From NCBI GenBank assembly GCA_964654695.1, contig CAZZKJ010000008.1, positions 1-64,000 on the forward strand: a DNA stretch of 64,000 bases. The letters are read 5' to 3'. The notes beneath the pieces were generated by a model. It saw nothing but the letters and a program-made list of their open reading frames with translations, did no database searches and had not been told where the DNA came from. The first letter of the stretch is position 1. Each line of letters begins with the position of its first letter. The position numbers and the translations under genes are program-made. Positions 1-8,802 of the stretch are shown here, piece after piece. The DNA is from CAZZKJ01 sp964654695. Its GTDB lineage: Bacteria; Krumholzibacteriota; Krumholzibacteriia; WVZY01.

Positions 1-16
1 CGCTGTTAGCCTGTAG

Positions 17-2032
17 TGTCTTACCACTCCTCCGACTCTTATGAACGCCGGAGCGGAGCTTCAACACCTTTCAGCCTGTTTCTTCCTGCCAGCAGAGGAT
101 TCGATGGACTCGATCTTTGAAGCTATCAAGCATACCGCTTTGATACATAAAAGTGGCGGCGGGACGGGTTTTTCGTTCTCCCGCGTACGTCCCAAAAACG
201 ATGTTGTCAAGAGCACAAAAGGTATATCCAGCGGCCCGATTTCTTTCATGACCGTGTTCGATGCCGCGACCGAAACTGTGAAGCAGGGAGGAACCCGGCG
301 TGGGGCGAACATGGCGATTCTCAGAATAGATCATCCCGACATTGTTGATTTCATAACTGCCAAGCAGAACAACGACAAACTGAACAATTTCAACATTTCG
401 GTGGCGGTTACCGAAAAATTCATGGAAGCGGTCAGGGAAGATAAGGATTATGAACTCATCAATCCTCATACCAAGCAGGCTGTAGATAAGATATCCGCCA
501 GGAAAGTCTTTAACATGATCATCGAAGGAGCCTGGCGAAACGGCGAGCCGGGCATAATTTTCATAGACAGGATCAACAAGGCCAACCCCACGCCTCTGGT
601 CGGCGCAATAGAAAGTACGAATCCCTGCGGTGAACAACCGCTTTTACCGTTCGAATCATGCAATCTCGGTTCTTTGAACCTTGCCAAGGCGATATGCGAG
701 AAAAACGGCAAACGTTCGATTGATTTTGAAGCGCTCGCAAGGATGGTGTCGATTTCGGTGAGGTTCCTGGACAACGTGATCGACATGAACCGTTATCCGC
801 TTCACAATATCGAAGAAATGACCAAGGGCAACCGCAAGATCGGCCTCGGAGTAATGGGCTTCGCCGATATGCTCGTGAAGCTGGAGATTCCTTATGATTC
901 GGAAGAGGCGGTCGAAGTTGCCGAAGAAGTCATGGGATTCATAAACAAGGAAACCAAGAAAACATCACGCAGTCTCGCTTCGGAGCGCGGTGCGTTTCCC
1001 AATTTTGTCGGAAGCAGATACGAATTGGACGGAGAACCTCCTTTGAGAAACGCAACAACCACGACTATAGCTCCCACCGGCACCATCAGTATAATAGCCG
1101 GAGCATCGGGAGGAGTGGAACCCTACTTCGCCATCGCCTATATACGGAATGTAATGGACGACGATGAATTGATCGAAGTAAATACCCTCTTTCGGGAAAT
1201 AGCGGAAGAAAACGGCATTTGCAGTGAAGAACTGATGAAGAAAATTGCCCAGGCCGGTTCGATCGAAGATTTACAGGAAGTCCCGGAAAAATGGCGCCGG
1301 GTTTTCCGTACATCTCATGATATCAACCCCGAAGCCCATGTGAGAATACAGGCGGCATTTCAAAAGTATACGGATAACGCCGTATCAAAAACCGTGAATT
1401 TTTCAAGGCATGCTACCACCGAAGAAGTGGAAGAAGTTTATCTGCTCGCTGACAAACTCGGCTGTAAAGGAGTAACGATATACAGGGACGGATCCAGGGA
1501 ATCACAGGTATTGAATATAGGCAAGGTTAACCGGGGGGGCGAAGACGGCGTTTTGAGTCCCAGGAGCCGGCCGGAAACCGTAAGCGGAACGACCCGCAAG
1601 ATGGGAACGGGATGCGGCAAGCTCTATGTAACCATAAACGAGGATGAACAGGGTCTATTCGAGCTTTTTGCACAGATAGGTAAAGCGGGGGGGTGCGCGG
1701 CTTCCCAGACCGAAGCGATAGGCAGGTTGATTTCTCTTGCCCTGCGAGCAGGCATAGATTCAAAATCAATTATAAAACAGCTTAGAGGAGTACGCTGTCC
1801 ATCGCCGGCTTGGGATAACGGTGTGATGGTGCTCTCCTGTGCCGATGCAATCAGTAAAGCATTTGAGCGGTATTTGAAGGAAAAAAATGCCTTTGATAAA
1901 GATGCGCTGTCCCTGGAAGAAGAATCATTCGTTAACAGGCTTGCGGGCTTATGTCCCGAATGCGGCAATACGCTCGAATACGAAAGTGGATGTGTGCTGT
2001 GCCGTATGTGCGGATATTCGAAGTGCGGGTAG
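17..2032 (+). CDS. nrdJ: Adenosylcobalamin-dependent (class II) ribonucleotide reductase, 5'-incomplete
   Basis: Reduces ribonucleotides to deoxyribonucleotides using a radical from adenosylcobalamin. Counting from the ATG at 41, the protein is 663 residues and already begins inside the catalytic domain, at the conserved PTLMNAG segment. The active-site set is visible: Cys13 (SACF), the N194-P-C196-G-E198 motif carrying the thiyl-radical cysteine, and Cys207 (CNLGSLNL). A TSCPD-type domain (about 500-620) and a C-terminal zinc-ribbon/redox tail (CPECG...CRMCGYSKCG) follow. The N-terminal hundred or so residues are missing. In this frame TAG lies at 14-16, and codons 17-40 still read like family sequence (TTPPTL). 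Bases 3-26 read LLACSVLP in another frame, so a one-base deletion near base 26 is possible. ATG 41 is therefore probably not the true start. No beta subunit is needed by this class. Confidence 0.93.
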   Translation, partial: CLTTPPTLMNAGAELQHLSACFFLPAEDSMDSIFEAIKHTALIHKSGGGTGFSFSRVRPKNDVVKSTKGISSGPISFMTVFDAATETVKQGGTRRGANMAILRIDHPDIVDFITAKQNNDKLNNFNISVAVTEKFMEAVREDKDYELINPHTKQAVDKISARKVFNMIIEGAWRNGEPGIIFIDRINKANPTPLVGAIESTNPCGEQPLLPFESCNLGSLNLAKAICEKNGKRSIDFEALARMVSISVRFLDNVIDMNRYPLHNIEEMTKGNRKIGLGVMGFADMLVKLEIPYDSEEAVEVAEEVMGFINKETKKTSRSLASERGAFPNFVGSRYELDGEPPLRNATTTTIAPTGTISIIAGASGGVEPYFAIAYIRNVMDDDELIEVNTLFREIAEENGICSEELMKKIAQAGSIEDLQEVPEKWRRVFRTSHDINPEAHVRIQAAFQKYTDNAVSKTVNFSRHATTEEVEEVYLLADKLGCKGVTIYRDGSRESQVLNIGKVNRGGEDGVLSPRSRPETVSGTTRKMGTGCGKLYVTINEDEQGLFELFAQIGKAGGCAASQTEAIGRLISLALRAGIDSKSIIKQLRGVRCPSPAWDNGVMVLSCADAISKAFERYLKEKNAFDKDALSLEEESFVNRLAGLCPECGNTLEYESGCVLCRMCGYSKCG

Positions 2033-2079
2033 CTGTATGCGGTCCCGGCCGTGAGCGCGGTTTGCGAGCTTCGAATGAG

Positions 2080-2847
2080 CTAAAGGGTTGTGCATCCGCT
2101 TATCAGATCGTTCCATATATTTCCCAACAGGGCATTTAGGGCCAAGCTTGCCAACAGAAGAATCAATCCCGGAAGAACAAAGTGCTTGATCCGGTTCCTC
2201 TTCCCTTTTCCTCTTAAGGAAAAAACCCTGTTGGAGAATATATCCCCTCCAAGCACAACCAGGAAAAGAGCCGATATAAGATAAGCAATCACCCATGGAG
2301 GAAGGCCGAGAAAAACCATATGGATTATGTTGTCGCCGTGCCTTGCCATAAAAGTAAAATTCCAGGCGGCGACTCCTGCGGCTGAGGATATCATGATGAG
2401 GCCTGCTATTCCACATGATAAGACAGAAGCCGAAAAAAGAACCGCCAGGCTGAGAATAACAGCGACTGGAGAAGGAGGTGCTTGGGGTGTTCCGCCTGAA
2501 AGCCAGGCCAGAGTTGCTTCCAAAGACGGCCGAGAAAATGGAATTATGCTCTCTGCTCTTCCGGGAAAAAACAGGGACAGGAGCGAAAAGAACATGAAAG
2601 ATGCGACCGCCCACCGGACCGACATTTTAAATGCTGATTTGGAGTCCCCCTTTTTCAAGGCGGCTGCAAAGAAGGGGAAGATAACGGCTGCATTAAACAG
2701 AGGAGTAAGAAATCCTACGTTTATGAGTGCGGCCAGGAACAAACTAATCCAGCTGGCCGCCGCTGCATAGCCTGCCTGTCTGCCGGGAGGTTGGGCCAAC
2801 ATCCTGTCAAGGGCGCCGAATTTTCGATCGGATCTAACGCTGCTCAC
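2080..2847 (-). CDS. Polytopic membrane protein of unknown function
   Basis: A 255-residue protein with about five to six hydrophobic segments (roughly 32-62, 78-95, 127-165, 183-203 and 228-246). The hydrophilic N-terminus and alternating membrane spans resemble Yip1-type or similar permease-like families, but I recognise no diagnostic motif and give no function. The GTG start at 2847 is supported by AAAGGAG five bases upstream. It converges on nrdJ and diverges from ispH, so it is probably a single-gene unit. A TATAAT-like box on its strand (2905-2910) could be part of its promoter, but I see no good -35. Confidence 0.7.
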   Translation of the reverse strand: MSSVRSDRKFGALDRMLAQPPGRQAGYAAAASWISLFLAALINVGFLTPLFNAAVIFPFFAAALKKGDSKSAFKMSVRWAVASFMFFSLLSLFFPGRAESIIPFSRPSLEATLAWLSGGTPQAPPSPVAVILSLAVLFSASVLSCGIAGLIMISSAAGVAAWNFTFMARHGDNIIHMVFLGLPPWVIAYLISALFLVVLGGDIFSNRVFSLRGKGKRNRIKHFVLPGLILLLASLALNALLGNIWNDLISGCTTL

Positions 2848-3095
2848 GGAATCTCCTTTTGCTCGATCTCATTTGGATTTTAATCTTATAATCCAATCTC
2901 TGGAATTATACCAGGACAGATTTAACATTTCTCTAAAGTTTTGCCCCCAGTACGGACCTGCATTTAGTTGGGGATTCCCGAGAAATGATAATGGGATTAC
3001 GCCGGCCGGGGTGAACCGATTTTTATCCTGGTTTTGCACCGGATATTCTATTATGTTAATGAGTCGAATACTTGGAGAAAATAGGAGAAGCTACA

Positions 3096-3935
3096 GTGAA
3101 AGTGATTCTGGCAGAATATGCCGGATACTGCTACGGCGTTGAGAGAGCTTTTAATATGGTTCAGATTGCGGCGGGTGAAACCGGCGATTCAATTACCACC
3201 CTCGGTCCCCTGATTCACAACCGCCAGGCCATAGAAGCGCTTCATAAGGAGTTCAAAGTATCCCGCGCCGATTCTCTTAATGATATAAAAAACGGCACGG
3301 TCGTGATACGTACTCACGGCGAACCGCCTCAAGTTACCTTGCGCGCTGGGGAAAAAGGGCTGGACATACTGGATGCCACTTGCCCGTTCGTACGTGCGGC
3401 CCAAAAGATGGCTTCGAAGCTCGTGAAAGACGGATACACTCTTGTCATTCTAGGCGAGAAGAATCACCCGGAGGTCATCGGGGTCGCAGCGCATGCAGGA
3501 AGCGCCCATACCGTGGTGGTTGAAGAACCTGAAGAGATAACCGGGCATTTGCCGATAGCCCGCGCGGGGATAATTGTTCAAACGACTCAGCAGTTATCCA
3601 AGCTGGAGAAGCTCGTTACGCTGATACTCCCCCACAGCAAGGAGATGGAAATTCATAATACGATATGCTATGCAACGTTTGACAGACAGGAAGCGGCCCG
3701 CAGGCTCGCGGCCGAGGTCGATATTATTGTGGTTGTGGGCGGCAGAGACAGCGGCAACACCCGAAGGCTGGTAGAAGTTTGCAGGGACGAGGGCGCACAA
3801 GTCCTGCACGTTGAAACGGCGGACGAACTCGAACTGCAGGATTTTACTAATCATGAAACTGCGGGGGTAACCGCGGGTGCATCAACTCCGGATTTTGTCA
3901 TAGAAGATGTGGTTGCTAAGCTGAAAAGCTTTTAG
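3096..3935 (+). CDS. ispH: 4-hydroxy-3-methylbut-2-enyl diphosphate reductase
   Basis: Catalyses the last step of the MEP (non-mevalonate) isoprenoid pathway, giving IPP and DMAPP with a [4Fe-4S] cluster. The three cluster cysteines are present: Cys12 (GYCYGV), Cys96 (ATCPFV) and Cys191 (TICYAT). The conserved substrate-site features LIHN, THG, HPEV, the TTQQ stretch and GGRDSGNT are also present. Length (279 residues) is normal. I chose GTG at 3096 because AGGAG sits eight bases upstream and the product then begins VKVILAEYAG, as in the family; an in-frame TTG at 3072 would add eight residues. It converges on the radical SAM gene with four bases between them. The MEP route is consistent with a bacterial lineage. 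Confidence 0.96.
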   Translation: MKVILAEYAGYCYGVERAFNMVQIAAGETGDSITTLGPLIHNRQAIEALHKEFKVSRADSLNDIKNGTVVIRTHGEPPQVTLRAGEKGLDILDATCPFVRAAQKMASKLVKDGYTLVILGEKNHPEVIGVAAHAGSAHTVVVEEPEEITGHLPIARAGIIVQTTQQLSKLEKLVTLILPHSKEMEIHNTICYATFDRQEAARRLAAEVDIIVVVGGRDSGNTRRLVEVCRDEGAQVLHVETADELELQDFTNHETAGVTAGASTPDFVIEDVVAKLKSF

Positions 3936-3939
3936 CATT

Positions 3940-5703
3940 CTAAACCTTATTGTCCCCTTCATTCCTTTCTCTTATAAGAAATTCTTTCGGGCTGTGCGGC
4001 TCGATCATATCCCACGGGAGTATTTCTCCGGATTGCCGTTCGCGGAGAGCGTAGAAATCCGGATCGATATGTGCGTCCTTGAATACTTCATCCCACTTGC
4101 TAATATTGAAGCATTCCCTCCATGCGTCCATGCGTATGCCGCGCTTCGAAGCCAGGAGCAGCGCATCCGACAAGCGCCGATCGCCTCTAGAGAAAACTGC
4201 TTCTAAATAACTTTCATCCACGCCGTGAAATTTGAACCGAAGGGCCGAAGAAGGTTTTTTGGATAAGATAAATGCCTGCTTGGCCCTCAACCCCTGCCTT
4301 GAATTCATAGCTTCCCATTGAAAAGGTGTGTGCGGCTTTGGAACGAATGAAGAGACAGCGACATTGATCATCCCCCGCCGTCCGTTGATTTTCTTTCGCA
4401 AAAGACTCGACTGGTCGGAGAGGGCAACCAACGACCGTAGATCATCCTCCTCTTCGCCCGGGAGTCCTATCAGGTAATAAAACTTGATAAGCCGATAGCC
4501 GGCCCTGAAGGCGGCTTCACAGCCCTGAAGGAGCTGGTCGTTAAACACAGGCTTTCTTATGAGCCGCCGCAGCCTGTCCGTTCCTGTTTCCGGAGCGACG
4601 GTGAATCCCGCCTTGCGTACGGATGTGGTAAGTGATGGAATGCTTCGCAATTCTTCGCCGACTCTGAGCGAAGGCAGAGAAACGTTTACTCTTTTAGGCG
4701 TGAAAGCGCCTGCTACTTCTGTGATCAGATCGGTTATCTGAGGATAATCGGCGCTGGATAAGCTGGACAGATTGATTTCATCGTAGCCGGTGTTGATGTA
4801 GGTTCGCTCGCACAGTTCCAGTACCTTTGCTATTGATCTGATTTTTAGCGGCCGGTAACGCTGTACCGCCTGGCAGAATCTGCAGTGATTTGGACAGCCA
4901 CGCATGATTTCCACGTTGATCCGGTCATGAACGATCTCGATGTTGGGTACCACGGGCTTTGTGGGCGCCGGTGCGTGCTCGAAGTCGCCAATTGTGGCTT
5001 TGCGCACTCGTTCGGGCGCCGGATGCGCCGCGTGTATTTGGGCGATGGTACCATCGGCATTGTAATTAATATCATAGAGCTGCGGTACATACACTCCGTT
5101 CAGCTCTGCAAGCGATTTGAGAAGAGCGGACCGGAGGCCTCCGGCGTGTTTCCACTCTATTAATTTGTCAACAATTGAATCGAGGATGTCCTCGGCGTCC
5201 CCCACGAGGACGGCATCCAAAAAAGGAGCCAGCGGTTCGCAGGCCAGGCTCAAGGGACCTCCGGCGATTACCACCGGGTCATTGAGACTTCGCTCGCTGG
5301 TACGGGCGGGAATTCCTGCCAATGCGAGCATGTTCAAAACATTGGTAAATCCCAGCTCGTATTGGAGGGAAAAACCGATTACATCGAATTCTCCTATGGG
5401 CGTAAAGCTTTCCAGTGAGTAAAGCGGCAGATCCCTTTTTCTCAATTCTTCTTCCATGTCAATCCATGGAGCAAAAACGCGCTCGGCGGCGACGTCAGGC
5501 CGGGAGTTGAGCATGTGGTAGAGAATTTTGATTCCCAGATGAGACATGCCAATCGCGTACGTATCCGGGAAAGCCAGAGCAAACGTTAGTTCGACGGATG
5601 AATGTTCTTTGATAACGGTGTTGCGCTCGCCGCCGGTATATTGGCCCGGTTTCTTCACATTTGGTAGAACTTGGTCAAGGATTGTGCTTTTAAAGTTTTT
5701 CAT
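3940..5703 (-). CDS. B12-binding-type radical SAM protein (TIGR03960-like)
   Basis: A 587-residue radical SAM enzyme. The N-terminal 160 or so residues have the look of the cobalamin-binding-like fold that precedes the radical SAM domain in this family (FPDTYAIGMSHLG, IGFSLQYE, VVIAGG). The cluster motif is C270-P-N-H-C274-R-F-C277, followed by the conserved GLPGEEEDD segment. Members of this family are often annotated TIGR03960 and commonly carry, or sit beside, a DUF2344/TIGR03936 domain; none is obvious at this C-terminus or next door. Substrate and reaction are not known to me. The 5' end overlaps the 3' end of the upstream DUF1848 gene by 14 bases, so the two are probably co-transcribed and translationally coupled. 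Confidence 0.88.
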   Translation of the reverse strand: MKNFKSTILDQVLPNVKKPGQYTGGERNTVIKEHSSVELTFALAFPDTYAIGMSHLGIKILYHMLNSRPDVAAERVFAPWIDMEEELRKRDLPLYSLESFTPIGEFDVIGFSLQYELGFTNVLNMLALAGIPARTSERSLNDPVVIAGGPLSLACEPLAPFLDAVLVGDAEDILDSIVDKLIEWKHAGGLRSALLKSLAELNGVYVPQLYDINYNADGTIAQIHAAHPAPERVRKATIGDFEHAPAPTKPVVPNIEIVHDRINVEIMRGCPNHCRFCQAVQRYRPLKIRSIAKVLELCERTYINTGYDEINLSSLSSADYPQITDLITEVAGAFTPKRVNVSLPSLRVGEELRSIPSLTTSVRKAGFTVAPETGTDRLRRLIRKPVFNDQLLQGCEAAFRAGYRLIKFYYLIGLPGEEEDDLRSLVALSDQSSLLRKKINGRRGMINVAVSSFVPKPHTPFQWEAMNSRQGLRAKQAFILSKKPSSALRFKFHGVDESYLEAVFSRGDRRLSDALLLASKRGIRMDAWRECFNISKWDEVFKDAHIDPDFYALRERQSGEILPWDMIEPHSPKEFLIRERNEGDNKV

Positions 5704-6670
5704 TTTTTAAGATGTTTTTTGGCTGCCGGTCCCATGCTGCCATCAGGCTAAAGTATTTATCGATTGCCTCGCCCCTCATGTTTCTATGGCTGTAGCAGTA
5801 AAGACACGCCCCCCCGGAGGTGTAACAATTCGCTGTTCCCGGGGAATGCCCTATATCTTTGCTATAAGAACACCGGCAGGTGTTTCTCTGCCGGCCGATA
5901 TCGTTATGCAGAGTCTCCGTCACGCGCCCGCTGCTGCCTTTCTCATGGAGCAGCCTGTTGATAATACGCCCGTCGATGCAACCCGATTTGGATTTTGCCG
6001 CCAAATCAGCGGGGAGACAGCATATATCAAGAACCATCCGTTTAGCCAGGCAAATTTCCCGCATGCCTGTCAAAAGGGCGGAGATCTTTGCCGGCTCGAA
6101 GACAATCGGTTTCAAACCTAACCGCTCCAGCCTTTTTGGAACATGACAGTAACTGTAATCGACAAGTGAAGTTTTAACCGTTATTATTCCCATTTTAGCA
6201 AATGCAGATGAAATCTTATCGAAAAGAGATAAGGATGCGTTGCCAAGCGTTCGCCCCGAAATTGTTTTTAATTCTATTATCGGGTCGAATCTTAAAATAA
6301 CTCCTTCGGGGGCGACAATTCCCAGGGATAAAAGACGCTCGATCGAATTCAGAATGGCATGCCAGGGGCGGATTCCCGGTTCCAGAGGCGAGCCTCCCAG
6401 GCCGGTTACCGTCAAGTTGAGAAGAATTCCACCACCGCCGTTTGCATATTGAGCGATAATCTTGTTGAGGGAGTCAATTCTGAAGAGGTTTTCCGGATCC
6501 TTGGTCCAAAGCGCTACCGCTCCGACTTCTTCGGGTTTGATAAAGCCGGGTTCGGTATAGAGCGAGAATCTTACAGGGGCGCGTCCGGCAAGCATGTTCG
6601 AGAGCAGTCGGGGAGAACAGCGGACCATGTCCTTTGTCCTCGATGCGGATATTACTATTCTTTCGTTCAT
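5690..6670 (-). CDS. DUF1848 family protein (SPL-related, cysteine-rich C-terminus)
   Basis: A 326-residue DUF1848 protein. Family hallmarks are the opening ISASRTKDMVRCSP, the WTKDP motif, and a C-terminal cysteine cluster in which CRCSYSKDIGH is followed by GGACLYCYSHRN. The arrangement suggests an iron-sulphur protein distantly related to spore-photoproduct-lyase-like radical SAM proteins; that link is from family knowledge, not shown here. Biochemical role unknown. It overlaps the following TIGR03960-like radical SAM gene by 14 bases, implying a shared transcript and perhaps a shared pathway. It is divergent from fpg, with 108 bases between. Confidence 0.85.
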   Translation of the reverse strand: MNERIVISASRTKDMVRCSPRLLSNMLAGRAPVRFSLYTEPGFIKPEEVGAVALWTKDPENLFRIDSLNKIIAQYANGGGGILLNLTVTGLGGSPLEPGIRPWHAILNSIERLLSLGIVAPEGVILRFDPIIELKTISGRTLGNASLSLFDKISSAFAKMGIITVKTSLVDYSYCHVPKRLERLGLKPIVFEPAKISALLTGMREICLAKRMVLDICCLPADLAAKSKSGCIDGRIINRLLHEKGSSGRVTETLHNDIGRQRNTCRCSYSKDIGHSPGTANCYTSGGACLYCYSHRNMRGEAIDKYFSLMAAWDRQPKNILKNEKL

Positions 6671-6695
6671 TCGATAATGATCCTGTATTGACCGC

Positions 6696-6724
6696 TTGAG
6701 ACGCCGATCCGTCTGTAATATAAT
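6696..6724 (+). promoter_or_regulatory. Predicted sigma70-type promoter for fpg
   Basis: TTGAGA at 6696-6701 and a perfect TATAAT at 6719-6724, separated by 17 bases. It lies 55 bases upstream of the fpg TTG start and points toward it. Predicted by eye only. Confidence 0.65.
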
Positions 6725-6778
6725 AGCACAATTCTGTACTGTGATTGAGAATTTGAATTTGCAGGCTGGGAGGCCGTT

Positions 6779-7594
6779 TTGCCCGAACTTCCGGAAGTTG
6801 AAACCATCTCCAGGAGTCTATCCGAAGCGCTGGTTGGTGCACGGGTGGCGAAAGTTGTAATAAAAAGAAATGATATACTAAAGCCGCACAGTATGAAAGG
6901 TTCGGTTCTCTCCGATAGCCGCATATCCGCGGTCGAGCGTGTGGGAAAGAACATCGTTGTGCGATTCAAATCAGAATTTTCCATGGTCGTTAACCTGGGA
7001 ATGACCGGAAGGTTGGTTCTTTGTGATAAAGACGCCAACGTATCGGCAGCGGCTGCAAAGCACATGCATGCCAAAATTATTCTCTCGAACCGAGGGGAAG
7101 TACATTATTGCGATCCGCGGAGGTTTGGATCTATTTTAATAACCAAATACCGGGACATTGCGATGCTGCTCGGTATCGGCAAAGATCCATTTCAAATGCG
7201 ATCTGCAGAACTGCAAAGCATTCTTGAAAGGAGAACGGCATCTATAAAGGCGCTGCTCTTGAATCAAAAAATCATATCGGGTTTAGGCAACATATATATA
7301 GATGAGTCTCTATTCAGCGCCGGTGTGCATCCACTGACACGGGGAAGCGATGCCGCATCCAAAGCGGGCGAGATCCTTGCGGCCGCGAGAAAAGTCTTGA
7401 AAAGCGCAATCAAGCTTGGTGGAACTACTCTACAAGATTATCGGAAGCCTGACGGCTCCACCGGCGGATTTCAAAATCGCCTTATGGTTTACGGGCGTCA
7501 GGGAGAACCTTGTGTCCGGTGTGGAGAAACCATTAGAAAGACGGCGGTAGCCGGCAGGGGAACGCACTACTGCCCCGGGTGCCAGAAATACTGA
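6779..7594 (+). CDS. mutM: Formamidopyrimidine-DNA glycosylase
   Basis: Base-excision repair enzyme that removes oxidised purines and nicks the abasic site. The start is TTG at 6779 with GGGAGG five bases upstream. The mature N-terminus must be PELPEVE, because Pro2 is the catalytic nucleophile and Glu3 the general acid. The Lys of GKNIVV, the MTGRL loop, the helix-two-turn-helix (SGLGNIYIDE) and the zinc finger C-V-R-C ... C-P-G-C with its conserved Arg (GRGTHYCPGC) are all present. Length (271) is normal for Fpg, and the starting PELPE together with the zinc finger argue against Nei. Confidence 0.96.
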   Translation: MPELPEVETISRSLSEALVGARVAKVVIKRNDILKPHSMKGSVLSDSRISAVERVGKNIVVRFKSEFSMVVNLGMTGRLVLCDKDANVSAAAAKHMHAKIILSNRGEVHYCDPRRFGSILITKYRDIAMLLGIGKDPFQMRSAELQSILERRTASIKALLLNQKIISGLGNIYIDESLFSAGVHPLTRGSDAASKAGEILAAARKVLKSAIKLGGTTLQDYRKPDGSTGGFQNRLMVYGRQGEPCVRCGETIRKTAVAGRGTHYCPGCQKY

Positions 7595-7668
7595 TAGGAT
7601 AGACGCGGCCGGACTGCCTGTTTTTTAGTTTTTGAAGGTTAGTGCATGATGGCCCGCGCGAGAGGTTG

Positions 7669-8802
7669 TCATTTCTCGGTAATCGCCAGTCGGGGATCGC
7701 TGGCGTCTCTTATTCCTTCGCCAAGGATATTATACGCGGTAACTGTTATGAATATTGCCAATCCGGGAAACGTAGCCAGCCACCATGCTATTTCGATGAA
7801 CTGCTTTGCCAGGGAAAGTATCCCTCCCCAGCTGGCGGCGGGAGGTTGAATCCCCAGCCCGAGAAAACTCAAAGCGGCTTCGATGAGAATAGCGTTTGCG
7901 ATTCCGAAAGTTGCAGATACAAGAACCGGAGCCAGGGAATTGGGCAGCAGATGCTTGAATATGATTTTGCGGTCTCGAACTCCGAGCGCCTTGGCGGCTT
8001 CCGCAAATTCCTGTCCTTTGAGCCTCATGAATTCGCCTCTGGTGTAACGGGCGATGCTCGTCCAGCGTGTTATCCCTATTACGATCATGATGTTGTATAT
8101 GCTGGGAGGCAAAAATGCTATTACTGCGAGGATGAGAAAGAAAAATGGGAAACACATGACTATTTCAATAAGTCTCGATATGAAGATATCGATCAGCCCT
8201 CCGTAATATCCGGCCATGGCTCCGGCCATCACGCCAATAAAGACGGCTATAGCTACGGCGACGAAGCCGACTTTCAATGATATTCCCGCCCCATGAATCA
8301 TGCGGCTGCATACGTCCCTTCCCAGGTCGTCGGTTCCCATCCAGTGCTTGTGGCTCGGCGATTTAAGTCTTTCCGATAGTATTATCTCGTATGGGGAATA
8401 AGGAATGAGCGGCATTAAAAGCGAGACGGATTTGTCGTACTTTAGTATGCTGTAATCGAGGTTGTTTATTTCCGGGTGGTTTACAATCCATTTTGCGGGA
8501 GTGAGCTGTGATAAGGCCGGAAAATACCATTGGTCGTTCCATCTCATTATTATCGGACGGTTGTTTGCTATTACCGGAGCCAGGAACGATAGGATAAACA
8601 GCGCAAGTACTATATAAAGACCTGCCATAGCAAAATGATCTTTTCTCAACCGTCTCCAGATTATTTTCTGCAGGCTGGGGCTTTTGTCAAAGTCTCCGCC
8701 CGCAAAGTTTTTGCTTCGCAAGGGTCTTTTTATTAGTTTTGTTTTTCCTCGCAGCCCAATCATTATTGTCTCGCGTATTTCATTTGCCGGTGAGGCCGTC
8801 AA
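7669..8802 (-). CDS. Peptide-type ABC transporter permease (OppC/YejE-like)
   Basis: Inner-membrane permease of a peptide/nickel-type ABC importer. It has an N-terminal transmembrane helix (about 58-78), the GTDDLGRDV signature of OppC-type permeases, five further helices, and the EAA loop (EAAKALGVRDRKIIFKHLLPNS, about 258-280) that contacts the ATPase. At 377 residues it is longer than typical DppC/OppC because of a periplasmic stretch of about 80 residues between the first helix and GTDDLG, as in YejE-like permeases. The TTG start overlaps the stop of the upstream permease (TTGA), so translation is probably coupled; an ATG 13 codons later (8763) is an alternative. It is the last gene of the operon and is followed by convergent fpg, so no ATPase gene follows. 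Confidence 0.92.
   Translation of the reverse strand: MTASPANEIRETIMIGLRGKTKLIKRPLRSKNFAGGDFDKSPSLQKIIWRRLRKDHFAMAGLYIVLALFILSFLAPVIANNRPIIMRWNDQWYFPALSQLTPAKWIVNHPEINNLDYSILKYDKSVSLLMPLIPYSPYEIILSERLKSPSHKHWMGTDDLGRDVCSRMIHGAGISLKVGFVAVAIAVFIGVMAGAMAGYYGGLIDIFISRLIEIVMCFPFFFLILAVIAFLPPSIYNIMIVIGITRWTSIARYTRGEFMRLKGQEFAEAAKALGVRDRKIIFKHLLPNSLAPVLVSATFGIANAILIEAALSFLGLGIQPPAASWGGILSLAKQFIEIAWWLATFPGLAIFITVTAYNILGEGIRDASDPRLAITEK

Noticed and set aside
71..637. Long minus-strand open frame inside nrdJ
   Set aside because: It overlaps well-conserved ribonucleotide reductase sequence and its translation has no recognisable features.
1949..2614. 221-codon minus-strand frame over the nrdJ end and the membrane-protein gene
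   Set aside because: It is a shifted frame of the 2080-2847 gene, which has the better ribosome site and clear membrane spans.
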